From contig JABAKD010000014.1 of NCBI GenBank assembly GCA_012845835.1, positions 9,166,201-9,230,200 of the forward strand: 64,000 nt of DNA. The letters run 5' to 3'. This stretch comes from Undaria pinnatifida. Lineage: Eukaryota > Sar > Phaeophyceae > Laminariales > Alariaceae. This document shows, in pieces, positions 43,781-53,860 of the stretch. Below the pieces are notes generated by a model, which worked only from the letters and a program-made list of their open reading frames with translations, was not told where the DNA came from and made no database searches. A program made the position numbers and the translations under genes. The first letter of the stretch is position 1; each line of letters starts with the position of its first letter.

Positions 43781-44483
43781 GAAAGTCGAACAACCGTGTC
43801 CAAACGTTCAAGAACGTTGAAAGCTACCTCGAAAATATGTATGTGATTCTCTATTGTGACGTCCACGCGCGAACCAAAAAAGCGCGACTGCTCCCCGGCG
43901 CTGAGACCGTAACGCCAACACGCACCGGTTGTGAGAAAGTAAACCCCGATCGCGGTCTGGATGCATCCGGAAACAGGGCACGTCGTGCGGGTTGTTCAGA
44001 AACATAATACGTCGGAGACGACAGCGTTCCCCCTGCGCGTCCAGCCCTACGTCAACGAGCGAACGCCGAACGTCAAGGGCCTCCCGGCACGCAGCACCAA
44101 GGACTACTCATCGGCTCCGGTTAGCCATTCGTTCCGCGACGTCAGCCCCCGCGGCGATTCTCGGCACATGCCCGCAGAGGCCAGCAAACGAGGCACGAAG
44201 TAGACCTCCGCCCGAGCGGCGAACGAGACACACATGCATGAGTAAGCCAGAACCTGGGGTTGTTGCGACACCTTTTTGGCGCAGGATCGGATGCTCGCGA
44301 CGGTGACCACTCCGCGTGGAGCCTGCGCAGCTTGTCGCCTTTACGAGATAATAACGTAATCGCAAGCGCCCTGGTATAAATGATCCATCTCGACACTTCT
44401 AGCTGGGTGTCGCAGCCGGTAATTTTCTCGGCTGACAGGAGGTGGGGGGTCTCACGCGCAGCGTTCTTCCAGCAAGCGATACT

Positions 44484-44741
44484 GACGCGTGCCACGATAG
44501 AGGGTGCACCACATTTTTTCTGAGGTCCTTCATTTTCGGAGCTCAAGACTCTATCCCAAAAACTGATTTGGAGAAAAGTAAAACTGCTACCGGATGAAAA
44601 CTCCCATGGCCTAGGTATACAACGAGAATCATGCACAAATATTTTGTCTATTTTCCGACGATTTTGGGTTAATAAGATGAGCCCCGTCATTCAGAAACCA
44701 ATTCAGACAAAAAGTGATACCTCTATCGTAGCGCACGCGTC
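44484..44741. repeat. Family A element (reference-like copy)
   Basis: Left end GACGCGTGCCACGATAGAGG, interior TTTTTTCTGAGGTCCTTCAT, AACTGATTTGGAGAAAAGTA, CCCATGGCCTAGGTATACAA, CCGACGATTTTGGGTTAATA, right end CTCTATCGTAGCGCACGCGTC. 258 bp with no ORF. Confidence 0.9.
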
Positions 44742-45119
44742 TACTGATCTGACGCGCAAGCGACTGCACCGCCCGCATACAGCGGCAACGATCCGGCCAC
44801 CACTGCAAGTCGACGATTAATTGGATGCCATCGTCAACGAAGTGACTTCGCGCGCACGAAGAAAAAAATTGGGTAGTGCCGCCTTCCCGAAGGGTCGGCC
44901 GGCAGTCGCTTGGCAATGGAGCAACCGGCACTCCCCACGGCTAGAGCAATCCCGACGTGCTCGACGGGGGCTGCCCCATGTGGGGGCACGACTGCGCCTT
45001 GAGAAGTAGAACGGGCGTGTACAAGCGCGAGTTCGAGAGAAGACGTTACCACCCTGCCACACCCGGGGCTACTACGCCAATCGCACTTCAAGGCACGCAG
45101 ATCCGCGAGCATGCCACCG

Positions 45120-45368
45120 ATGCGTGCCACGATAGAGGTAGCACTTTTCGTCTGAATTGGTTTTCTGAATGACGGAGCTCCTTAACCCAAGATCGTCGGA
45201 AACAGACAAAACATTTTGCTTGATTCTCGTTGTATACCTAGGCCATGGGAGTTTTCGACCGGTCAAGCAGTTTTATTTTTCTCCAGATCAGTTTTTGGGA
45301 GAGGTCTTGAGCTCCGAAAATGAAGGAATTCAGAAAAACGTGGTTCCCCTCTATCGTAGCACGCGCCC
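45120..45368. repeat. Family A element, opposite orientation
   Basis: Left end ATGCGTGCCACGATAGAGGT, then AGCACTTTTCGTCTGAATTG, TTTCTGAATGACGGAGCTCC, right end CCTCTATCGTAGCACGCGCC. Confidence 0.9.
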
Positions 45369-45900
45369 ACCGCCGACCACGTACCCAAACGCTGGCGCGC
45401 CGGCGAGGTCACAAACAAAAATCTGCCCAAAAGAAACTTTGACGTCTACGCTGCACATAATATTTGGAGAGTGCGACCGCCGTTCTTTCTGTCGCATAAA
45501 CAGCACACGCAATTACACATCCGCCGGAGCACGTGACCAGGCTTGAGCTGCGGCGCTGAGTGAAAGTATGTATCGGCGTTAACGCTGGTCTCGGTGCCAG
45601 CGCGTGCGAACCTGAGATCGTGAAAAAACCGTAGTTTGAGTTCGAGAACGTTGGCCAGCGGCTGAACGCGAAATCCTAAACAATGTCGGCGACGAAACGA
45701 AAGCCAAACATCAACGCACGGCCCATCACACCGTCCGCGCAAAGCTCTTGGTTTCAACGGGAGTACGCGAGACGAGGCTCGGGTGGTTCCTTTAGGAAAG
45801 TGCCGCGGTCAAGTCCCCCCCACGCGCGACGTCCACGGGCGAACCCGGCGCTAACTGAGAAACCGCTGGAAATATGTTAGCGGCACCAAGCCAGTCGTTT

Positions 45901-46389
45901 ACCACAGTAGTATCGGCATGCGGCGCGAACATGGCGGAGGCGGCAGTGGATGTGGAAAGGATAACGCTACGTTAAATGCTAAAGATGGGAGGAGGAGAGG
46001 ACGTGGGAAATTGGTTGTGAAGGCGGTGGGAAGACGGGAAGTGAGGGAGAAGAGCGTGAGGGATCGCTCGAGTCCTTTGGAGAGGCACAAGGCGCGCACG
46101 ATGTTGCGATGGTACATGCCAAATAGTTTACCTGGTATTTAACTCCTTTTTGGAATTCCACACTGAGTTGCAACGCCTCCACCCGTAGAAACGAAATGCG
46201 AACGTCACGCAACAAGTACTCTCGTCTGAACGTTGTTGACGACAATGGACGACACTGATGCTGCCTGTTTCTTAGCAGAAAGAGAAAGCGTCGAAAACGT
46301 TTATTTTGAATACGGAATCGACCAAACGAAGCAGAACCCGGGAAGCTGGGGCATGGGATGTATCGCACTTCGAACTGTAAGGAGCTGTC
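45901..46389. other. No supported gene
   Basis: A purine-rich stretch (GGAGGAGAGGACGTGGGAAA area, 45980-46070) gives minus-strand Pro/Ser ORFs. No domain. Confidence 0.3.
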
Positions 46390-46705
46390 TATACCGACGA
46401 CTACGGCCACGATATTGTAGTATCGTTGTAGCATCATACCCCTCTTTTTCACTGCTGGGTTTGAGCTATCATATTCGTGACTCTGTATCTCACCGACGAA
46501 AAAAATGCTTCGTGCGATTTTCCCGGCCCATCGTAGCTAACATTCCATTTGTGGGTTCATGTAAAAAACTGAAAACAGCACGAAACACTCAAGACCCCGC
46601 AAATGGACAGGAGGGGGATCAATCGCAAGCTAGTCACACCCCCGAGCCACTGCAAAAAAGGGGCCCAAAAATGACCCCTCTGCCCACCGTCGCATTGATC
46701 CGACG
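46390..46705. repeat. Family C element, copy 10
   Basis: Left part ACTACGGCCACGATATTGTA, TTTTTCACTGCTGGGTTTGA, GTGACTCTGTATCTCACCGA. Right part GGACAGGAGGGGGATCAATC, CCCCGAGCCACTGCAAAAAA and CTGCCCACCGTCGCATTG. The central palindrome is degraded. Confidence 0.7.
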
Positions 46706-46875
46706 CTCGTGACGGATCAATGCACAAGGTAGAGACCCAGTGCCTCCTTTATTTTCTGACGATTCTGAAGTTCGATATACCTCGTACCCCGAAAACCGAT
46801 TTTTTTGTTAGTAATGTTTGCTCAAAGCTCGATGAATGATCCATGGGATGGGTGTACAACTATCAGATTACAGAT

Positions 46876-47160
46876 ACTAAAGGTTAGGGATAGGTTACGT
46901 ACAGGTTACTGATGGGTTGATGACAGGTTGCTGATAGGTTACTGATGGGCTACTGATTAGTTTCTGGGGGGTTACTGATAGGGTACTGGTAGGTTTACTG
47001 ATACGTTGACCTCTGGTAGGCTACTGGTAGGCTACTGATGGGTTACTGAATAGGTTATCGATAGGTTACTGATAGGGTACATAAAAGTTACTGATAGGTT
47101 GCCGATAGATTACCGATAGGTTATCTACAGGGTATTGACAGGTTACCGATAGGTTCTAAT
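46876..47160. repeat. 11-bp minisatellite (GATAGGTTACT)n
   Basis: About 25 imperfect units: CTGATAGGTTACTGATGGGC, GGTTACTGATAGGGTACTGG and so on, decaying at both ends. Confidence 0.9.
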
Positions 47161-47366
47161 TAGGAAACACAAAGGGGGGTTCCAAAAGTAACGGATAGTT
47201 CCCCTGGATAAAGAGCCAAGTCACTCCGAAAACATCCGGCCCGAAGGCACTTGACCTCTACCGCAGGCACGGGTCTGGTGCTGCATGGGGATACTCGTAG
47301 GGGATCACGCTCTTCCTGCATTGACGGTTGGTAACACCGCGCTTCTCGTTAATGAGGACTGCTCAA

Positions 47367-47657
47367 ACGCGTGCTGCGAATACAGAGGTACCATAATGCA
47401 TCGCTTTTCGTGCGAAATAGTTTCTGAATGACGGGAGGGGGGGGCTTAACCCCAAATCTTCAAGTTGAAAATCATGTTTTACACGGTAGCTGTTGTTTTT
47501 TTCTGTGTGTGCCTAAGAATCCATGGATTTGTTCATCGAGTTGCACTTTCAGTTTGCCCAAAATCGTTTTTTGGGTTTAGAAAGTTTAAGAAGGGACAGA
47601 GACCCTCAAGTGGGGGACCTAAGACCACCGTGGCGCAGGCCTATCGTAGCATGTGTC
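47367..47657. repeat. Family A element
   Basis: Left end ACGCGTGCTGCGAATACAGA, interior AGTTTCTGAATGACGGGAGG, AATCCATGGATTTGTTCATC, right end GCCTATCGTAGCATGTGTC. Reverse orientation. It lies 63 bp before the F element with the long array. Confidence 0.8.
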
Positions 47658-47719
47658 TTCATGGCTCATGAACTTGCACGCGGGTCCGGCCAGGAGGCTT
47701 TAATCATCTCGAGAGCGCC

Positions 47720-48250
47720 GAGTCGGGTCGAGTCAGGAGGTGTTCGAAACCTCACGGGTCGGATTGGGTCGGGTCCGGTCGAGTTGGGTCGGGTCGGGTC
47801 GGGTCGGGTCGGGTCGGGTCGGGTCGGGTCGGGTCGGGTCGGGTCGGGTCGGGTCGGGTCGGGTCGGGTCGGGTCGGGTCGGGTCGGGTCGGGTCGGGTC
47901 GGGTCGGGTCGGGTCGGGTCGGGTCGGGTCGGGTCGGGTCGGGTCGGGTCGGGTCGGGTCGGGTCGGGTCGGGTCGGGTCGGGTCGGGTCGGGTCGGGTC
48001 GGGTCGGGTCGGGTCGGGTCGGGTCGGGTCGGGTCGGGTCGGGTCGGGTCGGGTCGGGTCGGGTCGGGTCGGGTCGGGTCGGGTTGGGTCGGGTCGGGTC
48101 GGGTCGGGTCGGGTCGGGTCGGGTCGGGTCGGGTCCGGTCGGTCGGGACGGGTCGGTTCAGGTCGGATCGGAACGGGTCGGGGTGGATCAGAAGATTTTC
48201 AAATCTATCGGATCGGGTCAGAGATTTGACCCGATTCGCGAAAAGCCCTG
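47720..48250. repeat. Family F element with ~70-unit (GGGTC)n array, copy 2
   Basis: Left box CAGGAGGTGTTCGAAACCTC, then an almost pure (GGGTC)n from about 47786 to 48135 with one GGGTT variant at 48081, then right box AGAAGATTTTCAAATCTATC and GACCCGATTCGCGAAAAGCC. Both strands are open through the array (GSGRV or PTRPD repeats), purely because of the 5-nt unit; these ORFs are not genes. Confidence 0.95.
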
Positions 48251-48497
48251 GTGATTTATTTTCGGTCGCTATGTTTGGGTCTCTCAAAGGTTTACCTGGT
48301 ATTCACCTGATAGACGCGTGCCCCCATTAAAAGCACTTGTATACACCATCGTGATTCTCGTGATTCTGCACGCTCTTCCTGGACTACCAGTAAGACCGCG
48401 CGCTTAACCCTTGTCGCTGTTTGTATCGTTATTCTCAGATTTTCTGTTGAGTCATGGCACGGCCCTCGGTTCATGTCAGGATGCTATCAATATCGCG

Positions 48498-48622
48498 GGC
48501 CGGGGCAGGTCGGGTCGGGTTGGGTCGGGTCCGGGCAGGAGGTTTTTACTTCTCACAGATCGGGTCGTGTCAGGGTAACCCAACCCGACAGGTGGCAAAT
48601 GACCGGACCCGTAAAAGTCCTG
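48498..48622. repeat. Family F element, copy 3
   Basis: GGCAGGTCGGGTCGGGTTGG, box GCAGGAGGTTTTTACTTCTC, ACCCAACCCGACAGG and GGACCCGTAAAAGTCC. Only one box and no long array. Confidence 0.75.
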
Positions 48623-48949
48623 CCTACATATCTGGATCCCTTTCCCTATTGCTAAAACGTGTTCAAGTGGTACTCTGAGTGACATACCCGTGAAAAAAAA
48701 TTACCGGCTTATGGAGACTTCCAAATTGTTGTACACCCCTAATGCGGATCGGCTAAAAAAGCGGGGTGTGGTTAACCTGGCAATGTGATATCGAAGTTTG
48801 TTTTCCACAAGTCCCGCCCCCTACACGCACTGTTCTCACCACTCGGACACTTCCAGCAAAGGAGAGGACACCGCCTCCACGCTGCGAGTAGGAGATATTC
48901 ATCACCCACGATAGGGGTATAGGGAGTGTTTCACCATCGGCAAAGACTG
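48623..48949. other. No supported gene
   Basis: Nothing recognised except a B-like word CACCCACGATAGGGGTATAG near 48903. Confidence 0.3.
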
Positions 48950-49206
48950 CGGTACATCTGGGAGTCCACTTTTGGTCCCTCTTTTCGCAATGACGGCGGG
49001 TCGCTCGCGCGAACCACTCTTTTTTTTCACTTTGCCATCTCAAGATTCCGTGGCATCTTTCTTTAGCGGTACGAAACTGACATGGACTGGTTAGCTACGC
49101 CGCTGCGCCAAAAAAGTTAACCTCAATTTGTTTTTTCAGCGCGGTACCAGGGTCACTTGGGCGAGCGACCAAACCCGGTTGTGAAGAAAGTGGCACCTAT
49201 CGTAGC
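48950..49206. repeat. Family C element, copy 11 (diverged)
   Basis: Contains GGGTCGCTCGCGCGAACCAC, GCCGCTGCGCCAAAAAAGTT, AGGGTCACTTGGGCGAGCGA and ends GCACCTATCGTAGCC. Confidence 0.55.
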
Positions 49207-49259
49207 CTCCAAGTGTTTTTTCAAGGTAGGAGGAGAAGGGATAGCGGGGTGTTTCATGG

Positions 49260-49868
49260 TTGTCCCCGGTAGAAGGCGGCGGGATAGGGGATGCCTGGTC
49301 ATCGCCCCCGGTAGGGCGCGGACGAGGTGTGAGGGCGTTCCTCGAACGGTGGGCGACTCATGTAGCAGGCTTTTCTGGTGGCGGGGTTGCCGATGGTGTA
49401 CCTCCTCAGGTGGAAGAGAATAGCGCACCATGCACCCTCACCGTAATAGCAAACGATTTTCTTGCGAGTTTGTTACTCCTGGGAAATTCTGCGTACGGCG
49501 GGAGGAGTTGCAAGGAGGCGGCGGTGGGAGCGAGGCAGGGTTTGGCAGAGGCCCAAAATTCGTTCATCAGCTCGCGGATATGGCTCAAGGTGCAAAACCG
49601 CTTCCTTGTATTTACTACTGCAAAACTAATCCCGCACGAACTCCTAGAGTTAGTGCATGCCGGTACGTATGATAGCGACCCCAAAACGCGTGCGTGGGTG
49701 CACTTCCAAGTTCAACCAACACAATATCCGGCCAGCTGCTTAAAGACCATGTCTATCCTGCGTACTTGCTACTATTTGTTACTTGCTTGCCTCCATATCT
49801 CTACACCGCTGAGCTTTCGGGTAGTTTCATGCGGGTCCAAGGAGATCCGACCACTCGCGTGGAGTTAA
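49260..49868 (+). CDS. Hypothetical 202-residue ORF
   Basis: A plus-strand ORF starting MSPVEGGGIGDAWSSPP with no recognised domain. The middle (SSRIWLKVQNRFLVFTTAKL, then HELLELVHAGTYDSDPKTRA) has globular-looking composition; the end is hydrophobic (SILRTCYYLLLACLHISTPL, a possible membrane segment). The start region is a G-rich imperfect repeat (CCCCGGTAG(A/G)(A/G)GGC at 49263 and 49299), so the true start may be further in. A 92-codon minus-strand ORF overlaps 49406-49684 and cannot be excluded as the real one. It sits between a C element and repeat G. No transcript signals were identified, so it may be chance. Confidence 0.25.
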   Translation: MSPVEGGGIGDAWSSPPVGRGRGVRAFLERWATHVAGFSGGGVADGVPPQVEENSAPCTLTVIANDFLASLLLLGNSAYGGRSCKEAAVGARQGLAEAQNSFISSRIWLKVQNRFLVFTTAKLIPHELLELVHAGTYDSDPKTRAWVHFQVQPTQYPASCLKTMSILRTCYYLLLACLHISTPLSFRVVSCGSKEIRPLAWS

Positions 49869-49945
49869 GCCTTAACCAAACGGAAATAGCCCCTCAAGAG
49901 TCGGGTTGCTTTTCTTCACAGGGCAGGGGTATAACATGCTATCTC

Positions 49946-50345
49946 CCCGCCTAAACCAGAACGCCTTCGATTTTGATGGCCCGATGTTGTCCAGGTTGTG
50001 AGGGGTGAACCACACACCCATGGCATTCCAGAACACAACTTCACATCATATTTCGTGTTCCAATCAGTATCAGGAGCACTCGCGCATTGTATTTCGAGAA
50101 ACACTGTTGTGGTAGCCCTACCGTTTCTGCCCACACTTGTTCCAAGCGGCCTACTACCTACTGCCGTTTGCGAGAACCGAGTACAGGTGGGAGGTGACGA
50201 TGAGTGCCTCATTGTCAAAGGTGAAGCCTAGCGCAGAGGTATGTATACAAATGTGGTGCACACGCTAGATTGTCCCACCTGTGTACACAGCTAACTGCAG
50301 TATAAGTACCGGTACAAAGAACAGTCCCAACTGTGTACATGTGTC
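49946..50345. repeat. Family G repeat, copy 1
   Basis: Begins CCGCCTAAACCAGAACGCCT then TCGATTTTGATGGC. It contains CCCACACTTGTTCCAAGCGG, TGCGAGAACCGAGTACAGGT, GATGAGTGCCTCATTGTCAA and GTACCGGTACAAAGAACAGT. It is matched in order at 51136-51560. Confidence 0.75.
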
Positions 50346-50830
50346 TCTCCGCTCTCTAAACGTCGTATAGCTGCACGATGTTTTAGCGCGGAACACCGAT
50401 CTCCGCGAGAGCGGTCGCATCCCATAGCCTGAGATTGGCCGTTTTCTTGTCCGTACATAATTAAAGGAGACAAGGGAAACCGGTCAGCTTGCCAACAAGA
50501 CCATTTCGCAAGAGCGTTTGCGTACTACATACAGTACGCCGTCTTTTCTCGCAGCAAAATATAATAGTAACACAGAGCGTTCCTATAAATACATGTAAAG
50601 CATCAGAGTATTTAAAAATTCAATGGAGTAGTGAACGCGGCTAGAGGGGGCAGAGCCAGGAGAACAGGGAGGTGCATCTAGTATTCGCAGTTTTTTGTTG
50701 TTGGAAACATCGTTTCACGCTTTCATCTGGACGTTGTGTTCTTTCATCATGTTTACGGTTTTCGACACTCACACGCTACATTGTCAGATGGCAAGTGAAA
50801 CAATAAATAAATGGAGTAGAAATATTATAA
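50346..50830. other. No supported gene
   Basis: AT-rich in its second half; no ORF or repeat of note. Confidence 0.3.
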
Positions 50831-51022
50831 AAATTAAAATACACTCCAGCTAGCTGTGAGATCGAAGATTTCGTCGAAACTCATCTTTGCAAGCTGTGTG
50901 TGATACTCCGATCGCGCGCATTACGAGTTGTGTGTCCTCATTAAGGATATAGGTCGGCGACTCCCCTTACAACTACAGTGTAGCTATCAGGGTCAACAGG
51001 ATGATTTTAGTCAGTCTGTGCG
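50831..51022 (+). repeat. Family H dispersed repeat, copy 2
   Basis: Same sequence and strand as 35472-35676, lacking ATTAAT in the CAACTA...ACAGTGTAG segment. It lies 115 bp upstream of G copy 2. Confidence 0.8.
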
Positions 51023-51135
51023 CGGAAACTATAAAACCCGTTTCTGAGGGGGACAAAATCTGACAGCTGTGAAGGGAAAGGGGGATATGTAGCAAGTCTA
51101 ATTAATTGAAGCTATTGGTGGCATCACAAAATTCC

Positions 51136-51905
51136 TCCGCCTAAACCAAAACGCCTTCGATTTTGATGGCGTGGTTTTTTGCCAAGCTGCGAGGGGAGAA
51201 ACACGCGCCCATGGATGTCATTCCAGAACCCAAGACATTCCAGGATTCAACCAGAATCAGGAATACCATCACACGTTGCACAGTATCAAGAGAGAACCTT
51301 TTGCAGGCCGCATCATCATTGCCCACACTCGTTCCAGACGACCTACTACTACTACTGGTTGTGCGAGACCCGAGTACAGAGGTGAGTGATAACGATGAGT
51401 GCCAGTCATTGTCAAGGCGAAGCCTATTAAATGGCGTAGGTAGAATGTATAAAAAAATGGTACGATCGGTTGAGCAGTGTCCCCATCTGTGCATACAACT
51501 GTAGCTGCAGTACGGGTACCGGTACAAAGAACAGTCCTCGTAACTGTATGTGTCTCCGCCTTTGAAACACGGCCCTTCTCTCGTTGGTTGCGAGAATCGA
51601 ACGCAGGGTGAGAGGTTAAGGTAAATGCCTCATTGTCCACGCGAAGCCTATTTATTATAGCGTATAAGCATTCATATACAAATTTGGAACACACGCTATT
51701 AGAGTCGTGTACCATCTGTGTATACAACTGTAACTGCAGTATAGGTACCGGTACAATGAACAGTCCTATATGAGTGTATGTTTATGTGTCTCCGCCTTCG
51801 GAACACGGCCCTTCTATCGTTGGTTGCGAGACCCGAGTACAGACAGGGTGAGAGACTAACGGTGAGAGCCTCGTTGTCCAGGCGAAGCCTAGCATTTGTT
51901 TCCTT
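51136..51905. repeat. Family G repeat, copy 2, with tandem ~229-bp tails
   Basis: Starts CCGCCTAAACCAAAACGCCT. From about 51345 the tail unit (GTTGTGCGAGACCCGAGTAC ... AAGGCGAAGCCTA ... CATCTGTG.ATACAACTGTA ... GGTACCGGTACAA.GAACAGT ... GTGTCTCCGCCTT) repeats about 2.4 times with a ~229-bp period. In one unit the minus strand carries GTTCGATTCTC, which fits the RNA polymerase III B box. Confidence 0.8.
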
Positions 51906-52089
51906 TTTTTTTGCTCTTTTTCATATTTTCTTCATCCCGTGTATTATCCTCGCACTGCTCTCGCCCTCCCTCCCAGCGCAGTAACTCAGCTCCGGGGTCA
52001 CATAGCGGGCCCTCCTCCCCCCTCCCCACTACGGTACGTGCCTTCGTTTTTATCGCGAAAATAATTCAGCGTTTCCTTCCCTCGTCGAC

Positions 52090-52265
52090 TCGCGTCGAAT
52101 TGTGTTGTATACGAATGAGTACAACAAAATGCGGTGCACACGCTAGATAGAGTGGCCCACCTGTTGTGCGTGCAGCTGTAACAATTGCAGCACACAGGTA
52201 CTTGTACCGGTACAAAGAACAGTCCTAGTAACTGCATGAACGTGTAATGTATGGGTCTCCTTTCG
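52090..52265. repeat. Family G tail fragment
   Basis: Contains GTGGCCCACCTGTTGTGCGT, TGTACCGGTACAAAGAACAG, TCCTAGTAACTGCATG and GGTCTCC. A truncated tail unit. Confidence 0.65.
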
Positions 52266-53466
52266 CGAAATACGGATATTTTCTTGCCGTGGCCCCGCCA
52301 ACTACTGTACTACTGCATGCTGTACACATCTCCACGAACAAGGGCATAACAGAGTGCCCAATACAGTGGTGTATAGGCAGGATATGTTATTTTTCCAGCC
52401 CTCGGTCATTCCAGCTTGAACGAGCAAGGCGAGATAGCGAGCTAGGGCGAGAGAGCTTGCTTCCTTCGTGAACACACCGCACAAGCAGCTCGCCGCCAGT
52501 AGTGTAACGCGGAGTTTGTGGTGGGACGAACTCGAACGCAGACCGAAGAAAGTCGCTCGCCGTTTGAGCTAATACTGCAGGATGTGACGCAATGAATGGA
52601 CGATACGAAAAACCCTTCGACACATGCACTAAAACTCGGAGCCCTAGTCTAGACTATATACTAGGGAAAAATCTGAAACGCGTTGTTGTTTTAGTACCTA
52701 CCTACCACACTCTAGACGGCAACGTAAGGGACGCGTTCGATATTGCTATTATCACATGAACCGTAGATATATTACCGTCCACAGTATATTGCCTCCCTCT
52801 CCATGAAGAGCGCAAGGCACAACCAGCTACCCGGTACGTAGCTGGCAGCAGTCGTCTTTTCTATAACAATGATAATAGCAGCTAAGAGCATCACCACAGC
52901 ATGCACTGATGCTGCTGTGCTGTGCTCAAATTCACCGTACGACGAGTAGACACACGACAGGAAGCGTCACCCGGCTCATTGCCTACTTCTGGCCCAGGGG
53001 CATAGCCACCAAAAAATCGACAGGTATCTACCTTCAATATCGTGAAAACTGCCTGAAACAAGACGAGTCTCCATCATGCCGCATGCATGGCTGTTGCATC
53101 ATATATGAGGCTTCCTCCCGTTGAAGCAGTTCGAACACATTTGCCCAGTCTGCAGCCGTTTCGTGTCGCCGATGCTGCAATCTTCACTTGTTTTTTACAC
53201 TTTTCTGGCCCGGGGAAGTTGCTTGGAAAATATGGCGGTGGAACACTGTTACTCGCAGTTTGGGAGTTACTACCTAACACGGTCTGGTCGCGCGGGTGCT
53301 CGGGGCGGTAGGGTGTTCGCGTTTGCGCGCTCCATTTTTAGCTTAGGAGCAGCCCCCCCCCCCGCGCCGCCGCCACCGTCATTCAGCTTGTTCGCTCCAT
53401 TCTCTGGTGGTTGTGGTAGTTGTAGTGGTGGTGGCGGTTGTGGCGGTTCGGGTGGTGGTGGTGGTG
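52266..53466. other. No supported gene
   Basis: The plus-strand ORF running into the TTG array (53121 on) begins MKQFEHICPVCSRFVSPM, a single Cys-x2-Cys, but nothing further supports a zinc finger. A C run at 53353-53361. Confidence 0.3.
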
Positions 53467-53597
<131 letters not shown>

Positions 53598-53699
53598 TGT
53601 GTTGTTGCTGTTGTTGTTGCTGCTGTTTGTTGCTGTTGTGGTGGTGGTTATGTTATTTTTCAATTACATCATACAGCATAGGTCGGTAATTGTTGTAGC

Positions 53700-53860
53700 A
53701 AAAGCTGCACGAGCTTGCTTGCCCGCTCGCTTGCCCGCTCGCTTGCTTGCTTGCCCGCGTGCTTTTGCTTGCATGCTTGCATGCCTGCCTGCCTGCTTGC
53801 CTGCCTGCTTGTTAGACTGCTTGCTTTGTCTTTGCTCGTTAGCTCGCTCGCTTGCAATGA
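53700..53860. repeat. Degenerate (GCTTGCCT)-type tandem repeat
   Basis: Alternating GCTTGCCCGCTCGCTTGCCC, GCATGCTTGCATGCCTGCCT and GCTTGCCTGCCTGCTTG with a 4-bp sub-period. Confidence 0.85.

Larger units (their letters stand above)
43781..45900. other. GC-rich island with broken ORFs, cut by two A elements
   Basis: The segments 43800-44483, 44742-45119 and 45369-45900 are visibly more GC-rich than their neighbours. They hold short plus-strand ORFs with similar basic, Pro/Arg composition (for example VVRVVQKHNTSETTAFPLRV, and YKREFERRRYHPATPGATTP). No known domain could be assigned. They read like an exon or an older element dissected by A insertions. Minus-strand frames are also open in places, so strand is undecided. 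Confidence 0.35.

Noticed and set aside
47786-48135. GGGTC array considered as a telomere or interstitial telomere
   Set aside because: The unit is not a TTAGGG-type telomere repeat, and the array is flanked by element F boxes on both sides.
47523-48330. Long ORFs on both strands over 47.5-48.3 kb (GSGRV and PTRPD repeats)
   Set aside because: They are produced by the 5-nt GGGTC repeat, which has no stop in these frames. No coding signal outside the array.
35472-51022. The two H repeats considered as LTRs of one 15-kb element
   Set aside because: No TG...CA ends, no primer site or polypurine tract, and unrelated element families lie between them.
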